Shown: one piece after another, positions 1-9,887 of the stretch
Numbering within the stretch: position 1 is the stretch's first letter
How the letters are laid out: each line of letters starts with the position of its first letter
Assembly: GCA_963210315.1 (NCBI GenBank)
Contig: OY723264.1
Coordinates: 1,488,001-1,552,000, forward strand
DNA length: 64,000 nt
Reading direction: 5' to 3'
DNA from: Rhynchopus euleeides
Lineage: Eukaryota; Euglenozoa; Diplonemea; Diplonemida; Diplonemidae
Position numbers and translations under genes: made by a program
Notes under the pieces: model-generated
Seen by the model: only the letters and a program-made list of their open reading frames with translations
Database searches by the model: none
What the model was told of the DNA's origin: nothing

Positions 1-1860
1 AGAACTCGATGGGGCAGGATGCCGTGAAACGCACCGTCATTTGTTTAGATCACTCTGACGAGGGCCCGTCCCTCTGGGGGGCTGGGATAGTGTGTGTGCG
101 ACAGCCAGAGTGGGACATGTGTGCGTCTCTTCTTCTTCTTTGGCCGGGCGTGATTGAGCATTTGGCTCTTCGCTGCCCCGACGATCAGCCCAGTGAGGGC
201 GAGTTGGGTTCTTCTGCGGAGTCATCTGCGCTGACCCCACGCGAATTCCCTGGTTTTCTTTTTACTAGTTACGAGCGACGAAGCGTAGCGAAGTCGCGAA
301 GTAACGAAGGAAATCGTACGACTGAAGCTTTGGATTAGCACCTCATGCCACTTCACAGGGCCTCAACACAGCCTTGAGACAGCAAGTGTGCGCTCAACAA
401 AAAGTAGTCCGGAACTGTTCTCCCACAGTTGCTGGACAGGGTGTCTATAATAAAGCGAAAGGAGTACGATTTTCTCGCCTTCCCCTCGAATGAATACCCC
501 TGCTTCCCCTACCCAGCGTCAGATGGGTGTAGAGCACGTTGCGCTTGTTGCGGAAGAATCGCCGGGCTCCCAACCCGATGATGCTCGCCGCGTTCCACCA
601 GCAGATGCAGCACCGCCTCCGGCGCCCTCTCCGGCTCCGGAGCTCGTGCTGCACACAGACCTGATGGACGGGCTACAGACCCCGCAGACGGGCTCGCCGC
701 CCCTCCAAGAGAGCGCCACACAACGGAGCTCTCCTAGCCCTTACGTGGGGCGCCGCCTTCCTTTCTCTCCCTCTCTTCCCTCTGAGTCCTCGATACCCCG
801 CGCGCAGAAGCGAGTAGCACCCGTACAGGAGGCAGGCGAATCCGCCCTGGGGCGACGCTCCTTTCATAGCAGAAGAGCAGAACCTCAGCCTCCCTTGTCC
901 CCTGATTCACCGGTTTCAGCGTCGAGCCTTCGGCCTGACGAGGATAGTATCATGTCCCCATCAGAACTTGCTTCCCCCCTTCCTCTCTCGCCTGCACCCT
1001 CCCTTGTTGTGGATGACTCGCCGGGCTTTCAGCCCGTCGACACTCGGCTTAGTCCCCCATCAGACACTGTGTCACCCCCACCACCCTCTCCATGTCAGGA
1101 GCCCCTAGTGCCTTTAGACACTGCAACCCCCTCTCTTCCCGACTGGCAGGCAGAAACGCCGTCTCACCAGGGGAGCGACACGGGCTTTCAGCCCGTCGAC
1201 ACTCGGCTTAGTCCCCCATCAGACACTGTGTCACCCCCACCACCCTCTCCATGTCAGGAGCCCCTAGTGCCATTAGACTCTACAACCCCCTCTCTTCCCG
1301 ATTGGCAGGCAGAAACGCCGTCTCACCAGGGGAGCGACACGCTCTCCCCCGAGTGCACGTCGCCGAGCCCTTACGTGGGGCGTCGACTTCCTTTCTCCCC
1401 TTCCTCCCCCTCTGAGTCCTCGATTCCCCGCGCGCAGAAACGTGTAGCGCACATGCGGGAGGCAGACGAATCTGCCCTGGAGCGCGGTTCGTTCCACAAC
1501 AGAAGAAAAGATCTCCCTTCCTCTCGCGTTATCATCAGCACAGCTAGATCAGGCGTGCCTTCCCCTTTCCCACGGGCCTCACAGGCCTTGCGCTTCTTGG
1601 AGCGCAAGACACGTGCTGTCCGTCCTTCTCGTTCTCGTTTCATCCGGAAGCAGGTGTTGCGCGCGGTTCCGAAGCGCACCCGCTGCATCCCCTCTCCCAC
1701 CATCTTTCGTTCGGCGGCTATTCCGCGCTCTTTTCAACGCGTCGTCGCGAAGATTGCGCCTCAGTATCAGCAGGCGCAATCTCCGGCTTCCAGTGTGTGC
1801 ATGTCCCCCCTCCTTTACAGCGCAACGAGGAGGAGAGCGAAACCGTGTGGTGTCACGTAG
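1..1860 (+). pseudogene. Family B ORF2 C-terminal region, split by an insertion
   Basis: Residues from 9-262 continue in 474-1860 once the 211-bp insertion is set aside. The insertion length (207 bp plus a 4-bp duplication) shifts the frame by one, which is exactly the observed change. The product is low complexity: Pro/Ser-rich with a module (SPGFQPVDTRLSPPSDTVSP...) repeated in tandem at about 1012-1170 and 1183-1345, then a basic tail and a final PCGVT-stop. The end resembles the family A ORF2 tail, for instance a P-R-x-F-Q-R motif followed by a short variable region. No enzymatic domain is present. The role of the extension is unknown; a disordered, basic, nucleic-acid-binding tail is an inference. 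Confidence 0.7.
263..469 (+). mobile_element. Short hairpin-bearing insertion S1, copy 1
   Basis: This segment interrupts the B1 coding region. The uninterrupted sequence is visible in copy B2 (about 8600-8625 on the minus strand). TTTT lies on both sides (259-262 and 470-473), a likely target duplication. Related copies sit at 25455-25616 (+) and 30673-30834 (-). Shared parts are a 5' hairpin with a GAA loop, an AAATCGTAC/GTACGATTT inverted pair and an inner hairpin AACTGT...ACAGTT. It has no coding capacity, so it is a MITE- or SINE-like element of unknown class. Confidence 0.65.
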
Positions 1861-1870
1861 TGCAAGAGTA

Positions 1871-1938
1871 GGATAGCGGGCCCGGTTCCTCACGGTATGG
1901 TCCTTCGGGGCCAGGCTGCGATGCCAGCACGCTAACCC
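1871..1938 (+). other. Conserved 3' UTR hairpin, family B
   Basis: GGATAGCG at 1871 pairs with CGCTAACCC at the other end. An inner stem TGGTCC/GGGCCA is closed by a TTCG loop. Similar outer arms occur in families A (20960-21026) and C (9411-9461) with different inner stems, so the fold rather than the sequence is kept. By analogy with LINE 3' hairpins it is probably the site the RT recognises on the RNA. Confidence 0.6.
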
Positions 1939-1943
1939 AAATT

Positions 1944-2935
1944 TGGTGCCCCTGACGACCCCATATTGCGTAGTTTGTGCGTAGTGAAAAGGGGGGGGGG
2001 GGGTCTCATTTTTTGATTTACTCAGCCATTCTCTGTCTCTATGCCGGGACCCCAAACTCAAGGAGTTCTTGCTGTTCCGGGGTCAGTGAGGGTGCAGGCG
2101 CTTCAGGTGCTGCAGGTTCTTCAGGTGCTGCAGCGCTGGCAGCCTTCGGTGCGGGTTTCGACGCAGTCTTTGCAGGTCTCTTTGGGGGTGCCCTTTGGCG
2201 CGGTGCCTGCTTCAGCTCGTCGGGTGGAAGCATCAACGCATCATTAAGCGGTGCCTGCTTCAGCTCCTCCGGGTGGAAGCGTCAACGCATCATTAAGGAA
2301 GAAGGAAGCACAGTTGCTACGCTTTTTTGCAGCTGCAGGAAACGACACCATACCCAACAACAATCCCCAGACCGTCGAGGGAGAGTGGGCGCCTGGATCC
2401 CGTGACACAGATCTCTAGTGCCGTTGTGATCCCCTCGGATAACGTCTCCTGGACGTTGTCAGCGGAGGTTGCCTGTGTGGCGGTGACCTCCGTATACCCC
2501 GCGGGATCCAGTGCCAGTAGCGCCTTCTTCAGCTTTTCGTCGACCCCTCGGCCGACGCTCTCCTTGATGTCAAGGGCCACCTTCAGGGTGGCACCTCGCA
2601 GCGCCCTGAAGGCTGTGATCGTATCATCATTCACAATCTCGAGGGTGTTCTACGCGGCTCCTGGAACTCACTTCCTTCTCAGGTGTTTCTGGGCATGGGG
2701 CAACCTTGCCCAGGTGTTTCTGGAGTCCCGCCCCACATGTCGTGCGTTCTTTCGTACGGTGTATAGTGAGTTCTGGCAATAATTTTTTGCTCGGTCAGCG
2801 CAGTGCCTCCAGTCCTGTCTCAGTAGCCACACAGAAAGGGGGACCAAAAAAAACTGGGGGGGGACCAAAAAGCGAGACCCCCCCCCAGATTGCGTAGTTT
2901 GTGCGTAGTGAAAAAGGGGTAAATCAGGGGCACCA
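1944..2935. mobile_element. 992-bp TG...CA element with 12-bp TIR and 5-bp TSD
   Basis: The ends are TGGTGCCCCTGA (1944-1955) and its exact inverse (2924-2935). AAATT flanks both sides (1939-1943, 2936-2940). The empty site, CCCAAATTGCAATACG when read on the minus strand, is preserved in copy B2 at about 7002-7017, which confirms the boundaries. A further direct repeat (ATTGCGTAGTTTGTGCG) lies just inside each end at about 1963 and 2888. TG...CA ends plus a 5-bp duplication fit a solo LTR, but the long inverted ends also fit a non-autonomous DNA transposon. No transposase or polyprotein is present. Confidence 0.8.
2039..2634 (-). pseudogene. Ala/Pro-rich ORF remnants inside the 992-bp element
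   Basis: Two minus-strand open stretches (2634-2317 and 2236-2039) lie in different frames. The first begins NDDTITAFRALRGATLK and looks like a folded, helical segment. The second is Lys/Pro/Ala-rich (PPKRPAKTASKPAPKAA) and ends at 2039. A 48-bp tandem duplication at about 2199-2296, encoding LPPDELKQAP twice, lies between them and helps explain the broken frame. No family is recognised. It may be a captured gene fragment or a decayed element protein. Confidence 0.3.
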
Positions 2936-2957
2936 AAATTGCAATACGATTTTTTGT

Positions 2958-5900
2958 GGAAGAGGCGCTTCAAGATGCCGCTGGGCGTCGGCAAGTGCTT
3001 CGAGGTGACCAACGGTATCCTGCAGGGGTGCCCGATATTGGTCATCCTCATCAATGCGTTGCTGTCCGTTCTGTTCCGTGCGATCGAGCAGCGTGTGCCC
3101 CAGGTCGAGACGCAGTCCTTTGCCGATGATGCGACGCTGATTTCGCAGGTGGATGAGGCGTCGGTGCAACAAGCTGTGGATGTCGTGGCTGGCTTCTGCG
3201 AGATGACAGGTATGGCGCTGAACGTCAAGAAGACGATCGCGATGGGTATACCTAAGGGCTCCTCTGCAGTCCGCAGAAAGCGCCCCTACATCGGCACCCT
3301 TGGGATAGGCGACGCCACGTTCCCTACGAAGAAGGCCGCCCCGATCCTTGGGGCAAAGACCTGCATCTCGGACAAGCTGAGGGAGAGGCGCAACAACGCC
3401 AAGCTCGGTTCGTGCGAGCAGCTCCTGCACCGCCTACCGTCCTCTCCGCTGGGCACCAGACAGCGGGGTGAGATTGTTGCAAGCAACGTGGTGTCGCGCA
3501 CGATCCACGGAGGATCCTACGCTCCGGTGTCTGACACGGCGATGAAACGACACAGGAGTAAGCTGACGACCGGGATCATCGGTGTGAAGCACCCGTCGCG
3601 AAGTGTCGGTGCAACGCTCTCCATCATCAACAAGAGCCACCTCACCGACCCCGCGACTGCGAATGCCTACACCATCCTCCGCACCCTCTTCGACACGTGC
3701 TCGCGGAGGCCTGGGCTGGTGAGTCGCCTGAACTCCATCAAGGAGAAGTACGAGGACCACGACACGCTATCCCCGAAAGATGCCCTCGGCCCAGTCGGTA
3801 TTGCGCTGCATACTGCCCTGCCCGCAGCGGGCCTTGACTGGGGCGACAACATTCTTGATTGCGCGCTGGGAGAGATGAACTTGGTGCAGGAGGACCGCTC
3901 ATCCCGCAACCACGCCCTGCGAGAGCAGCTGCGCCGGCACGCCTGGCGGAAGCTCGCCGAATTTCGCCCCTCCTTCGCTGGGATCGAGAATGGTGTTGAC
4001 TACCTCAGGACGAATGAGCTGCGCCTCACCACCAAAAACCCCATGATGGCCCATGCTCTGACGGTGATTCTCATCGGAGGCATCTTCTTCGCGACGCGCT
4101 GGGGCCGCAACAACGCCTACGTCTCTGGTGGTGAAAGGGATGATGCCTCAGACGCGCTCTCCTCCCCTCCAGACCCGTCCGATGAGGGCGCGGCGACACA
4201 GGAAGAGTGCGAGGAGGAGGAAGAAGACGAGGAGTATGAGGAAGCGGAGTCGGAAGACGCTGCCTCGGAAGCCGATGACGATCCTGATGCTGCCTCCCCC
4301 CATGCTGAGAACGCAGATCCCCCTCCTGAGAAGTGCGTACACTGTGCGGACGTGCTGGACGACACACCAGACCACCTCTGGTGGGTGTGCAGTGCCTTCG
4401 ACTGTGTCCGGTCTGAGCCCCAATTCGCGCCTCTTACTTGCCGCGGACCGCTCTGACTGGCCCCCGTGCCTTGCGCGCTATGGCGTCGTGCCGGAGGGAT
4501 TCGACGTCGACGTGACGCTGCTCCACACGCTGATGGGTCGCATTGTGCTGAAGCGTTGGGAACTGGAGGCGAAGAGCCGTGGTGCAAAGCCCCTCGTCCA
4601 TCCCTGGACAGCCGCCCTCTCGCTGCCTGCGGTACCGCATGACTTTGACTTCTCCCGCATCCCCGATGTACCTCCTGGCGAACGGATCTGGAAGAAAAAT
4701 GACATTGCGCTCCTGCGTGCGTTCACTGGTTGGCTGAAGGCCCTGCGCTGGACGGATCGTGGCGTAGTGTCGAATATTGAGCTCGCTATCGACTTCGAGG
4801 TGTACACAGGCATGCAGCTCCCCAGGGCGACGGAGGGGACCAGCGACCTCCCCCTCCCGCCACTCAGGGAGCGTGGACGTGCCCTATGGACGTCGATGAA
4901 GCACGTGATGCAGCTCTGCGAACGTGCACAACTCGGTAAGCCGTGGCCTGCCGAGCGGCAGGACCGAGTGGGGTGCCTCTCCTCCGTCGGCGCAGGGGAA
5001 GTATGGGGTGGCGTCGTCCCCAGACCCATCTTTGCCGGAGGCGCTGAGACGATCACCGCCATCGAGAACAGCGCCAAACGTGCCGCGCGAGTCCAGAAGG
5101 GCGACCTGACCTGGGGTAGTGACGTGTACCCGGACTACACCGGGATCAACAGAGCGGGGCGTGCCGCAGCGTGGGAAACCCCCGGGCCTGGACCTACCCG
5201 TAGCGCCTCTCCAGTGCTTGTGCCTGAGCACCTGGCCATGCACGATAAGACGCGGGTCTGCAACGCGCACTCCAAACCGAGGTGTGACGTCTGCGAGGGC
5301 CAGGAGCGCAATTACCAGACGCTCCTGGAAGCGTGCTGTCGCGCGCACCACTCGCATGACGACGGTTTGTCTATCATGTGCTGTGAGAAGCACAAGATGA
5401 CGAGGTGTGGCACATGCGCCAAGGCGGAGACCTGCTGTGAGGCGGGCCACCACGAGCCCACCGATGATGATGACAGCGAGATGTGTTCTGCTGATGATGA
5501 TGGCAGCAACGGAGGACACTCCGCGGGTGACGCCTCGGGCGGCGGCGACGAGGAGACGGACTCCTGCGACGACGACGCGGGCGGGGACAGCCCCCCTGCC
5601 GCTGGCGGAAGCGGTGGTGCCGACGACAGCGAGCGCGACGAGACCGCCGACGCGCCCTCAGCCGCCGACGGTGATGATGATGGACCCCCATCTGAGGGAT
5701 GTGAGACCGCACTGGGACAGGTTGCCACTGAGAGCGCCGCCAGTTATGTTTATGAGAGTGGCCCAGTGCCAGAGAGGGTGGAGCCCCTCTGTTCAGATGT
5801 GTCTTGTCCTGGTGAGGACGAGGTTGTGGCATGCTGCGACCTTGAGCTACCGCCAGCCCCTTCTCTCTCTTCCCTGCCTCCTCCTTGTCTGCTTAAGAGG

Positions 5901-6711
5901 CTGGCTGACGTGCGGGACGTGGCTGATGCCGCGCCTTTCAACAAAAGACTAGCTACCTGCACCATAGTCAGCTCCTTGAGTGGCCCTTGTCCTGATATCT
6001 CGTCGCTTAGACCTTTCCCCAACGTGGCATCCCCCCCCCCTTTGCCGGTGAACACCCCACCTCCCTTTCGTCTTGTCACTGACCCGGGTACACAGACAGC
6101 CGGCGGGCTCGGCAAATCAGCAAAGGTGCTTTCATCAAAGCGCACTGCCCAGTCGTCGCAGTCTGAACCTGGTTTCACCTTCCTGCCCCCTCATGTCCCA
6201 TCTGCCGCAAAGAGAGAGGCGGATGCCCTTGGCGCGCCCGACATCCCGCCACCGGGAAAAACACCTGCAACCTGCGCAACGGTTAGCGCCTTGGACGTCC
6301 GGCCTCTCCCAGGCTTACTTCCCCTACCCCTCTGCAAGGGTACTCATTACCCCTCGTTCCTCTCACCCCGCCCCCAGGGCGCCCCTGTTGTACAACCAAA
6401 GGCCGCTGGGCCATCTGACTCGAAACCTCCAGCAGTGGCTACCGGCTTCCTGTTTGATGCGCCAAGCCGGCCGACAAATAACAGTAAAGTCAAGGCATGG
6501 AGGTGGTTACTTCCCCCTTGCGCGATTGATCCCATTCCCCACAAGGTTCGTCTGTCGAAGATCCATCGGCAGAAACGTTTCCGAGCCCGGGCTTTTCCTT
6601 TTGACCCCCCCCGCCAGATCAGGCGTTCATCAGACTTCCTTCCCAGTAAGTGGAAGGTCCCGCGCTATTTTCAACGCGCGGCCGAGGTCACCCTCCGAGC
6701 TTCATTCGGTG
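2958..6711 (+). mobile_element. LINE family A, copy A1 (truncated at both ends)
   Basis: The copy is collinear with 17102-20845 of the complete element. It begins inside the RT domain, directly after a GATTTTTTGTG unit belonging to the B1 tail. Homology stops after the codons for the S-F-G-G region near 6711; the normal 3' UTR hairpin and tail are absent and unrelated sequence follows. It therefore lacks ORF1, the 2A motif, the endonuclease and the first RT motifs. Confidence 0.85.
2958..6711 (+). pseudogene. ORF2 pseudogene of copy A1
   Basis: Retained parts are RT motif B (GILQGCPI), the FADD catalytic motif near 3120, the C-x2-C...H...C zinc finger at about 4330-4420, an acidic region, the Cys/His cluster at about 5250-5450 and the Pro/Ser-rich extension. 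One extra T near 4433, compared with copies A2 and A3, breaks the frame: the first reading frame stops at 4456 and the second continues to 6893. The final residues after about 6711 come from foreign sequence. It is highly similar to A3 (few substitutions), so it is a young copy. Confidence 0.85.
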
Positions 6712-6974
6712 GGGAGATGGGGTGTGGTGTGCTGCCTGCTGGGTGGGCTGGAATGGTAGAAACTAGCCCAGCCCTCTTTTACGCCGCGGCCTCGCTACAG
6801 CAGCTCAACCCCGGTCACGCGGCTTGTTTGCCTTCGAGCATTGTTGTTCGGGTTGTGCATGTTTCTGCGCTAAGAGCCCGACGGCAAAAGTAGAACCTGC
6901 TGCGCTAGCCCCACCATGCCAGCCTCAGTCCGACAGGACGCGCGCAGGTACCGGGCCCCCTCTGCACTGGAAAC
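6712..6974 (+). other. Unassigned segment with a dispersed 65-bp motif
   Basis: This stretch replaces the expected 3' end of copy A1. At 6892-6958 it contains a motif beginning AGAACCTGCTGCGC that recurs at 44257-44320, 53818-53872 and, more diverged, inside both 810-bp elements (about 25685-25745 and 30545-30600). No gene is seen. Confidence 0.5.
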
Positions 6975-7009
6975 TCACAAAAAATCGCAAAAAAATCGTA
7001 TTGCAATTT

Positions 7010-7077
7010 GGGTTAGCGTGCTGGCATCGCAGCCTGGCCCCGAAGGACCATACCGTGAGGAACCGGGCCCGCTATCC
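7010..7077 (-). other. 3' UTR hairpin of copy B2
   Basis: It has the same architecture as the hairpin at 1871-1938, including the TTCG-closed inner stem and outer GGATAGCG/CGCTAACCC arms. Confidence 0.6.
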
Positions 7078-7087
7078 TACTTTTGCT

Positions 7088-9125
7088 CTACGTGACACCA
7101 CACGGTTTCGCTCTCCTCCTCGTTGCGCTGTAAAGGAGGGGGGACACACACACACTGGAAGCCGGAGATTGCGCCTGCTGGTACTGAGGCGCAATCGTCG
7201 CGACGACGCGTTGAAAAGAGCGCGGAATAGCCGCCGAACGAAAGATGGTGGGAGAGGGGATGCAGCGGGTGCGCTTCGGAACCGCACGCAACACCTGCTT
7301 CCGGAGGAAACGAGAACGAGAAGGACGGACAGCACGTGTCTTGCGCTCCAAGAAGCGCAAGGCCTGTGAGGCCCGTGGGAAAGGGGAAGGCACGCCTGAT
7401 TTAGCTGTGCTGATGATCGTGCGGGAGGAAGGAAAACCTGCTCTGTTGTTATGAAACGAGCATCGCTCCAGGGCAGATTCGTCTGCCTCCCGCATGTGCG
7501 CTACACGTTTCTGCGCGCGGGGAACCGAGGACTCAGAAGGGCAGGAAGGGGAGAAAGGAAGTCGACGCCCCACGCAAGGGCTCGGCGACGTGCACTCGGG
7601 GGAGAGCGTGTCGCTCCCCTGGTGAGACGGCGTTTCAGCCTGATAACCGGGAAGAGAGGGGGTTGCAGAGTCTAAAGGCACTAGGGGCTCCTGACATGGA
7701 GAGGGTGGTGGGGGTGACACAGTGTCTGATGGGGGATTAAGCCGAGTGTCGGCGGGCTGAAAGCCCGGCGAGTCATCCACAACAAGGGAGGGTGCAGGCG
7801 AGAGAGGAAGGGGGGCAGCAAGTTCTGATGGGGACATGATACTATCCTCGTCAGGCCGAGGGCTTGACGCTGAAACCGGTCCCCTGGTGAGACCCTTGAC
7901 GCTGAAACCGCTCCCCTGGTGAGACGGCGTTTCTGCCTGCCAGTCTGGAAGAGAGGGTGTTGCCGTGTCTAGAGGCATTAGGGGCTCCTGACATGGAGAG
8001 GGTGGTGGGGGTGACACAGTGTCTGATGGGGGACTAAGCCGAGTGTCGGCGGGCTGAAAGCCCGGCGAGTCATCCACAACAAGAGAGGGTGCAGGCGAGA
8101 GAGGAAGGGGGGAAGCAAGTTCTGATGGGGACATGATACTATCCTCGTCAGGCCGAAGGCTTGGCGCTGAAACCGGTGAGCCAGGGGACACGGGAGGTTG
8201 AGGCTCTGCTCCTCTGTTGTGAAAGGAGCGTCTCCCCAGGGCGGATTCGTCTGCCTCCTGTATGGGTGCCACTCGCTTCTGCGCGCGGGGTATCGAAGAC
8301 ACAAATGGGGGAGAGGGAGAGAAAGGGAGGCGGCGCCCCACGTAAGGGCTCTGAAAGCCCCGCTGTGAGGCGCACTCTCGAAGGGTCGGTGAGCCCGTCT
8401 GCGGGGTCTGTAGTCCGTCCAGCAGGTCTGTGTGCAGCACGAGCTCCGGAGCCGGAGAGGGCGCCGGAGGCGGTGCTGCATCTGCTGGTGGAACGCGGCA
8501 AGCATCACCGGGTTGGGAGCCCGGCGAGTCTTCCGCAACAAGCGCAACGTGCTCCACACCCATCTGACGCGGGGTAGGGGAAGCAGGGGTATTCATTCGA
8601 GGGGAAGGCGAGAAAAGAAAACCAGGAAATTCGCGTGGGGTCAACGCAGATGACTCCGCAGAAGAACCCAACTCGCCCTCACTGGGCTGATCGTCGGGGC
8701 AGTGAAGAGCCAAATGTTCAATCACGCCCGGCCAAAGAAGAAGAAGAGACGCACACATGTCCCACTCTGGCTGACGCACACACACTATCCCAGCCCCCCA
8801 GAGGGACGGGCCCTCGTCCGAGTGATCCAAACAAATGGCGGTGCGTTTCACGGCATCCTGCCCCATCGAGTCCTCTTCAGAGGCGTCCAGAACGATAGCG
8901 GTGCGTTTCACCGCAGCCGCAGCCGTCGTGTCGCTATCCATCTCAGACGAGGCAGGGACTTCCTCGCTGGCGGAGCCCGCATCTTCAGCGTCGTCTCCAT
9001 CATGCTCAGTGGCACCAGAGCTGCCCTCCTCTCCCTCGCTGTCGGAGTCGTCATCGCAGCTGCTGCTGTCGTCATCCGTGCTCGCAACTTGGTCGACCCT
9101 GGGGGCGCGCCCATGGTGGCCGGCC
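7088..9125 (-). pseudogene. ORF2 C-terminal region of copy B2
   Basis: A single open frame runs about 680 codons from the truncation point to the stop at 7088-7090. In order it encodes an acidic Asp/Ser/Glu-rich stretch, a WDMCASLLLLWPGVIEHLAL segment shared with B1, two Pro/Ser-rich modules (SPGFQPADTRLSPPSD...) and the basic tail ending PCGVT. The frame also reads about 20 codons back into the flanking tail repeats (CDF-LRFF pattern), which are not part of the gene. RT and endonuclease are missing. The acidic-then-Pro/Ser order matches the C-terminal half of family A ORF2, supporting common descent. Confidence 0.7.
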
Positions 9126-9200
9126 GCGCAGCAGCAAAAAAATCGCAAAAAATCACAAACGGGACACCAAAAATCACAAAAAATCACAAAAGGCGGTCGC

Positions 9201-9260
9201 GATTTTTTGCGATTTTTTGCGATTTTTTGCGATTTTTTGCGATTTTTTGCGATTTTTTGT
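9201..9260 (+). repeat. (GATTTTTTGY) tail repeat, 6 units
   Basis: Five GATTTTTTGC units and one GATTTTTTGT unit lie in tandem. They sit between the 5' end of inverted copy B2 and a family C fragment. They resemble the tails of the family A, B and C LINEs. Confidence 0.9.
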
Positions 9261-9482
9261 ATACGTCTCTTCCCTTTCTTTCTTTCTGAAGGCCGCCGTC
9301 GTATCCCGGCTCACAACCGGGCTACAGGCGCAGAGTGCCTCGTTCAGACCTCCTTTTCCTTTACCGAGGAGGCGATCACGCCCTAGCGGCGTGACATAGG
9401 TTAATATACAGGACAGCGGGTACGGTTCCCTCGCCGAGGCGCGGTGCCGGCACGCTAATCCAACTTTAATAATAATAATAAT
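9261..9482 (+). mobile_element. LINE family C, short 3' fragment
   Basis: The fragment begins right after a GATTTTTTGT unit. An open frame to the stop at 9397-9399 ends RSRPSGVT, close to the PCGVT end of families A and B. A 3' hairpin follows at 9411-9461 (GGACAGCG...CGCTAATCC with inner CCTC-GCC-GAGG), then a short AAT run and the tail repeat. Only about 45 codons of ORF2 remain. The inner hairpin and tail differ enough from A and B to call this a third family. Confidence 0.7.
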
Positions 9483-9530
9483 GATTTTTTGTGATTTTTT
9501 GTGATTTTTTGTGATTTTTTGTGATGTTTG
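9483..9530 (+). repeat. GATTTTTTGT tail, 4 units
   Basis: Four tandem decamers form the tail of the family C fragment and end in a degenerate unit. Confidence 0.85.
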
Positions 9531-9609
9531 GCGCTGTCAGGACTTTGAAAGTGCCGCCTTGATATCCTTGTTGGATAGAACCCTCATATCACACCCTCAA
9601 TCAGCTGAC
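9531..9609 (+). other. Possible very short LINE 3' end of unknown family
   Basis: About 80 bp lie between two tail-repeat blocks. The segment contains GGATAG but no clear partner arm. Its position suggests another extreme 5' truncation. No coding sequence is seen. Confidence 0.3.
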
Positions 9610-9779
9610 GATTTTTTGTGATTTTTTGTGATTTTTTGTGATTTTTTGTGATTTTTTGTGATTTTTTGTGATTTTTTGTGATTTTTTGTGATTTTTTGTG
9701 ATTTTTTGTGATTTTTTGTGATTTTTTGTGATTTTTTGTGATTTTTTGTGATTTTTTGTGATTTTTTGTGATTTTTTGT
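9610..9779 (+). repeat. GATTTTTTGT tail, 17 units
   Basis: Seventeen near-perfect decamers form the longest tail block in the window. The next family A fragment starts flush with its end. Confidence 0.95.
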
Positions 9780-9887
9780 CTTAGCGTATCAGTTCTCGTG
9801 CGTCGTCTTTCGTAGACGTTCTGTACGATGCGGATCCGCTAATCCAACATAGCAAACGATTTTTTGTGATTTTTTGTGATTTTTTGT
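9780..9887 (+). mobile_element. LINE family A, 3'-hairpin-only fragment plus tail
   Basis: Only the last part of the family A 3' UTR is present (9781-9858), identical in outline to 20965-21036. Three GATTTTTTGT units follow. It is an extreme 5' truncation, which is normal for incomplete target-primed reverse transcription. Confidence 0.85.

Larger units (their letters stand above)
1..1943 (+). mobile_element. LINE family B, copy B1 (5'-truncated, interrupted)
   Basis: This is the 3' part of a non-LTR retrotransposon that enters from beyond the left window edge. It matches, in opposite orientation, the copy at 6975-9125. It carries the C-terminal coding region of ORF2, a stop at 1858-1860, a 3' UTR hairpin and the start of an AT-rich tail. 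The tail is interrupted after 1943 by another insertion and resumes at 2936 with the GATTTTTTGT motif. The family is assigned by shared C-terminus (PCGVT-stop), shared 3' hairpin and shared tail with the complete family A element at 12586-21060. No RT domain is included, so the copy cannot move on its own. Confidence 0.8.
6975..9125 (-). mobile_element. LINE family B, copy B2 (5'-truncated, inverted)
   Basis: This inverted copy has its AT-rich tail at 6975-7000, its 3' hairpin at 7010-7077 and its coding region above that. Its 5' truncation lies near 9125, next to AAAAAATCGC repeats that are the complement of the GATTTTTTGT-type tail. It preserves the empty site of the 992-bp element and the S1-free version of the coding region, which makes it a useful reference for copy B1. 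Confidence 0.8.

Noticed and set aside
6712..6893. C-terminal residues of the A1 frame after the homology break
   Set aside because: The sequence is unrelated to the family A tail and only happens to be open.
9125..9187. N-terminal residues of the minus-strand B2 open frame (CDF/LRFF pattern)
   Set aside because: They translate the AAAAAATCGC tail repeats beyond the truncation point and are not part of the element's gene.
9610..9779. Possible CRISPR-like or regulatory array of decamers
   Set aside because: No spacers; units are contiguous and are the 3' tail of LINE elements.
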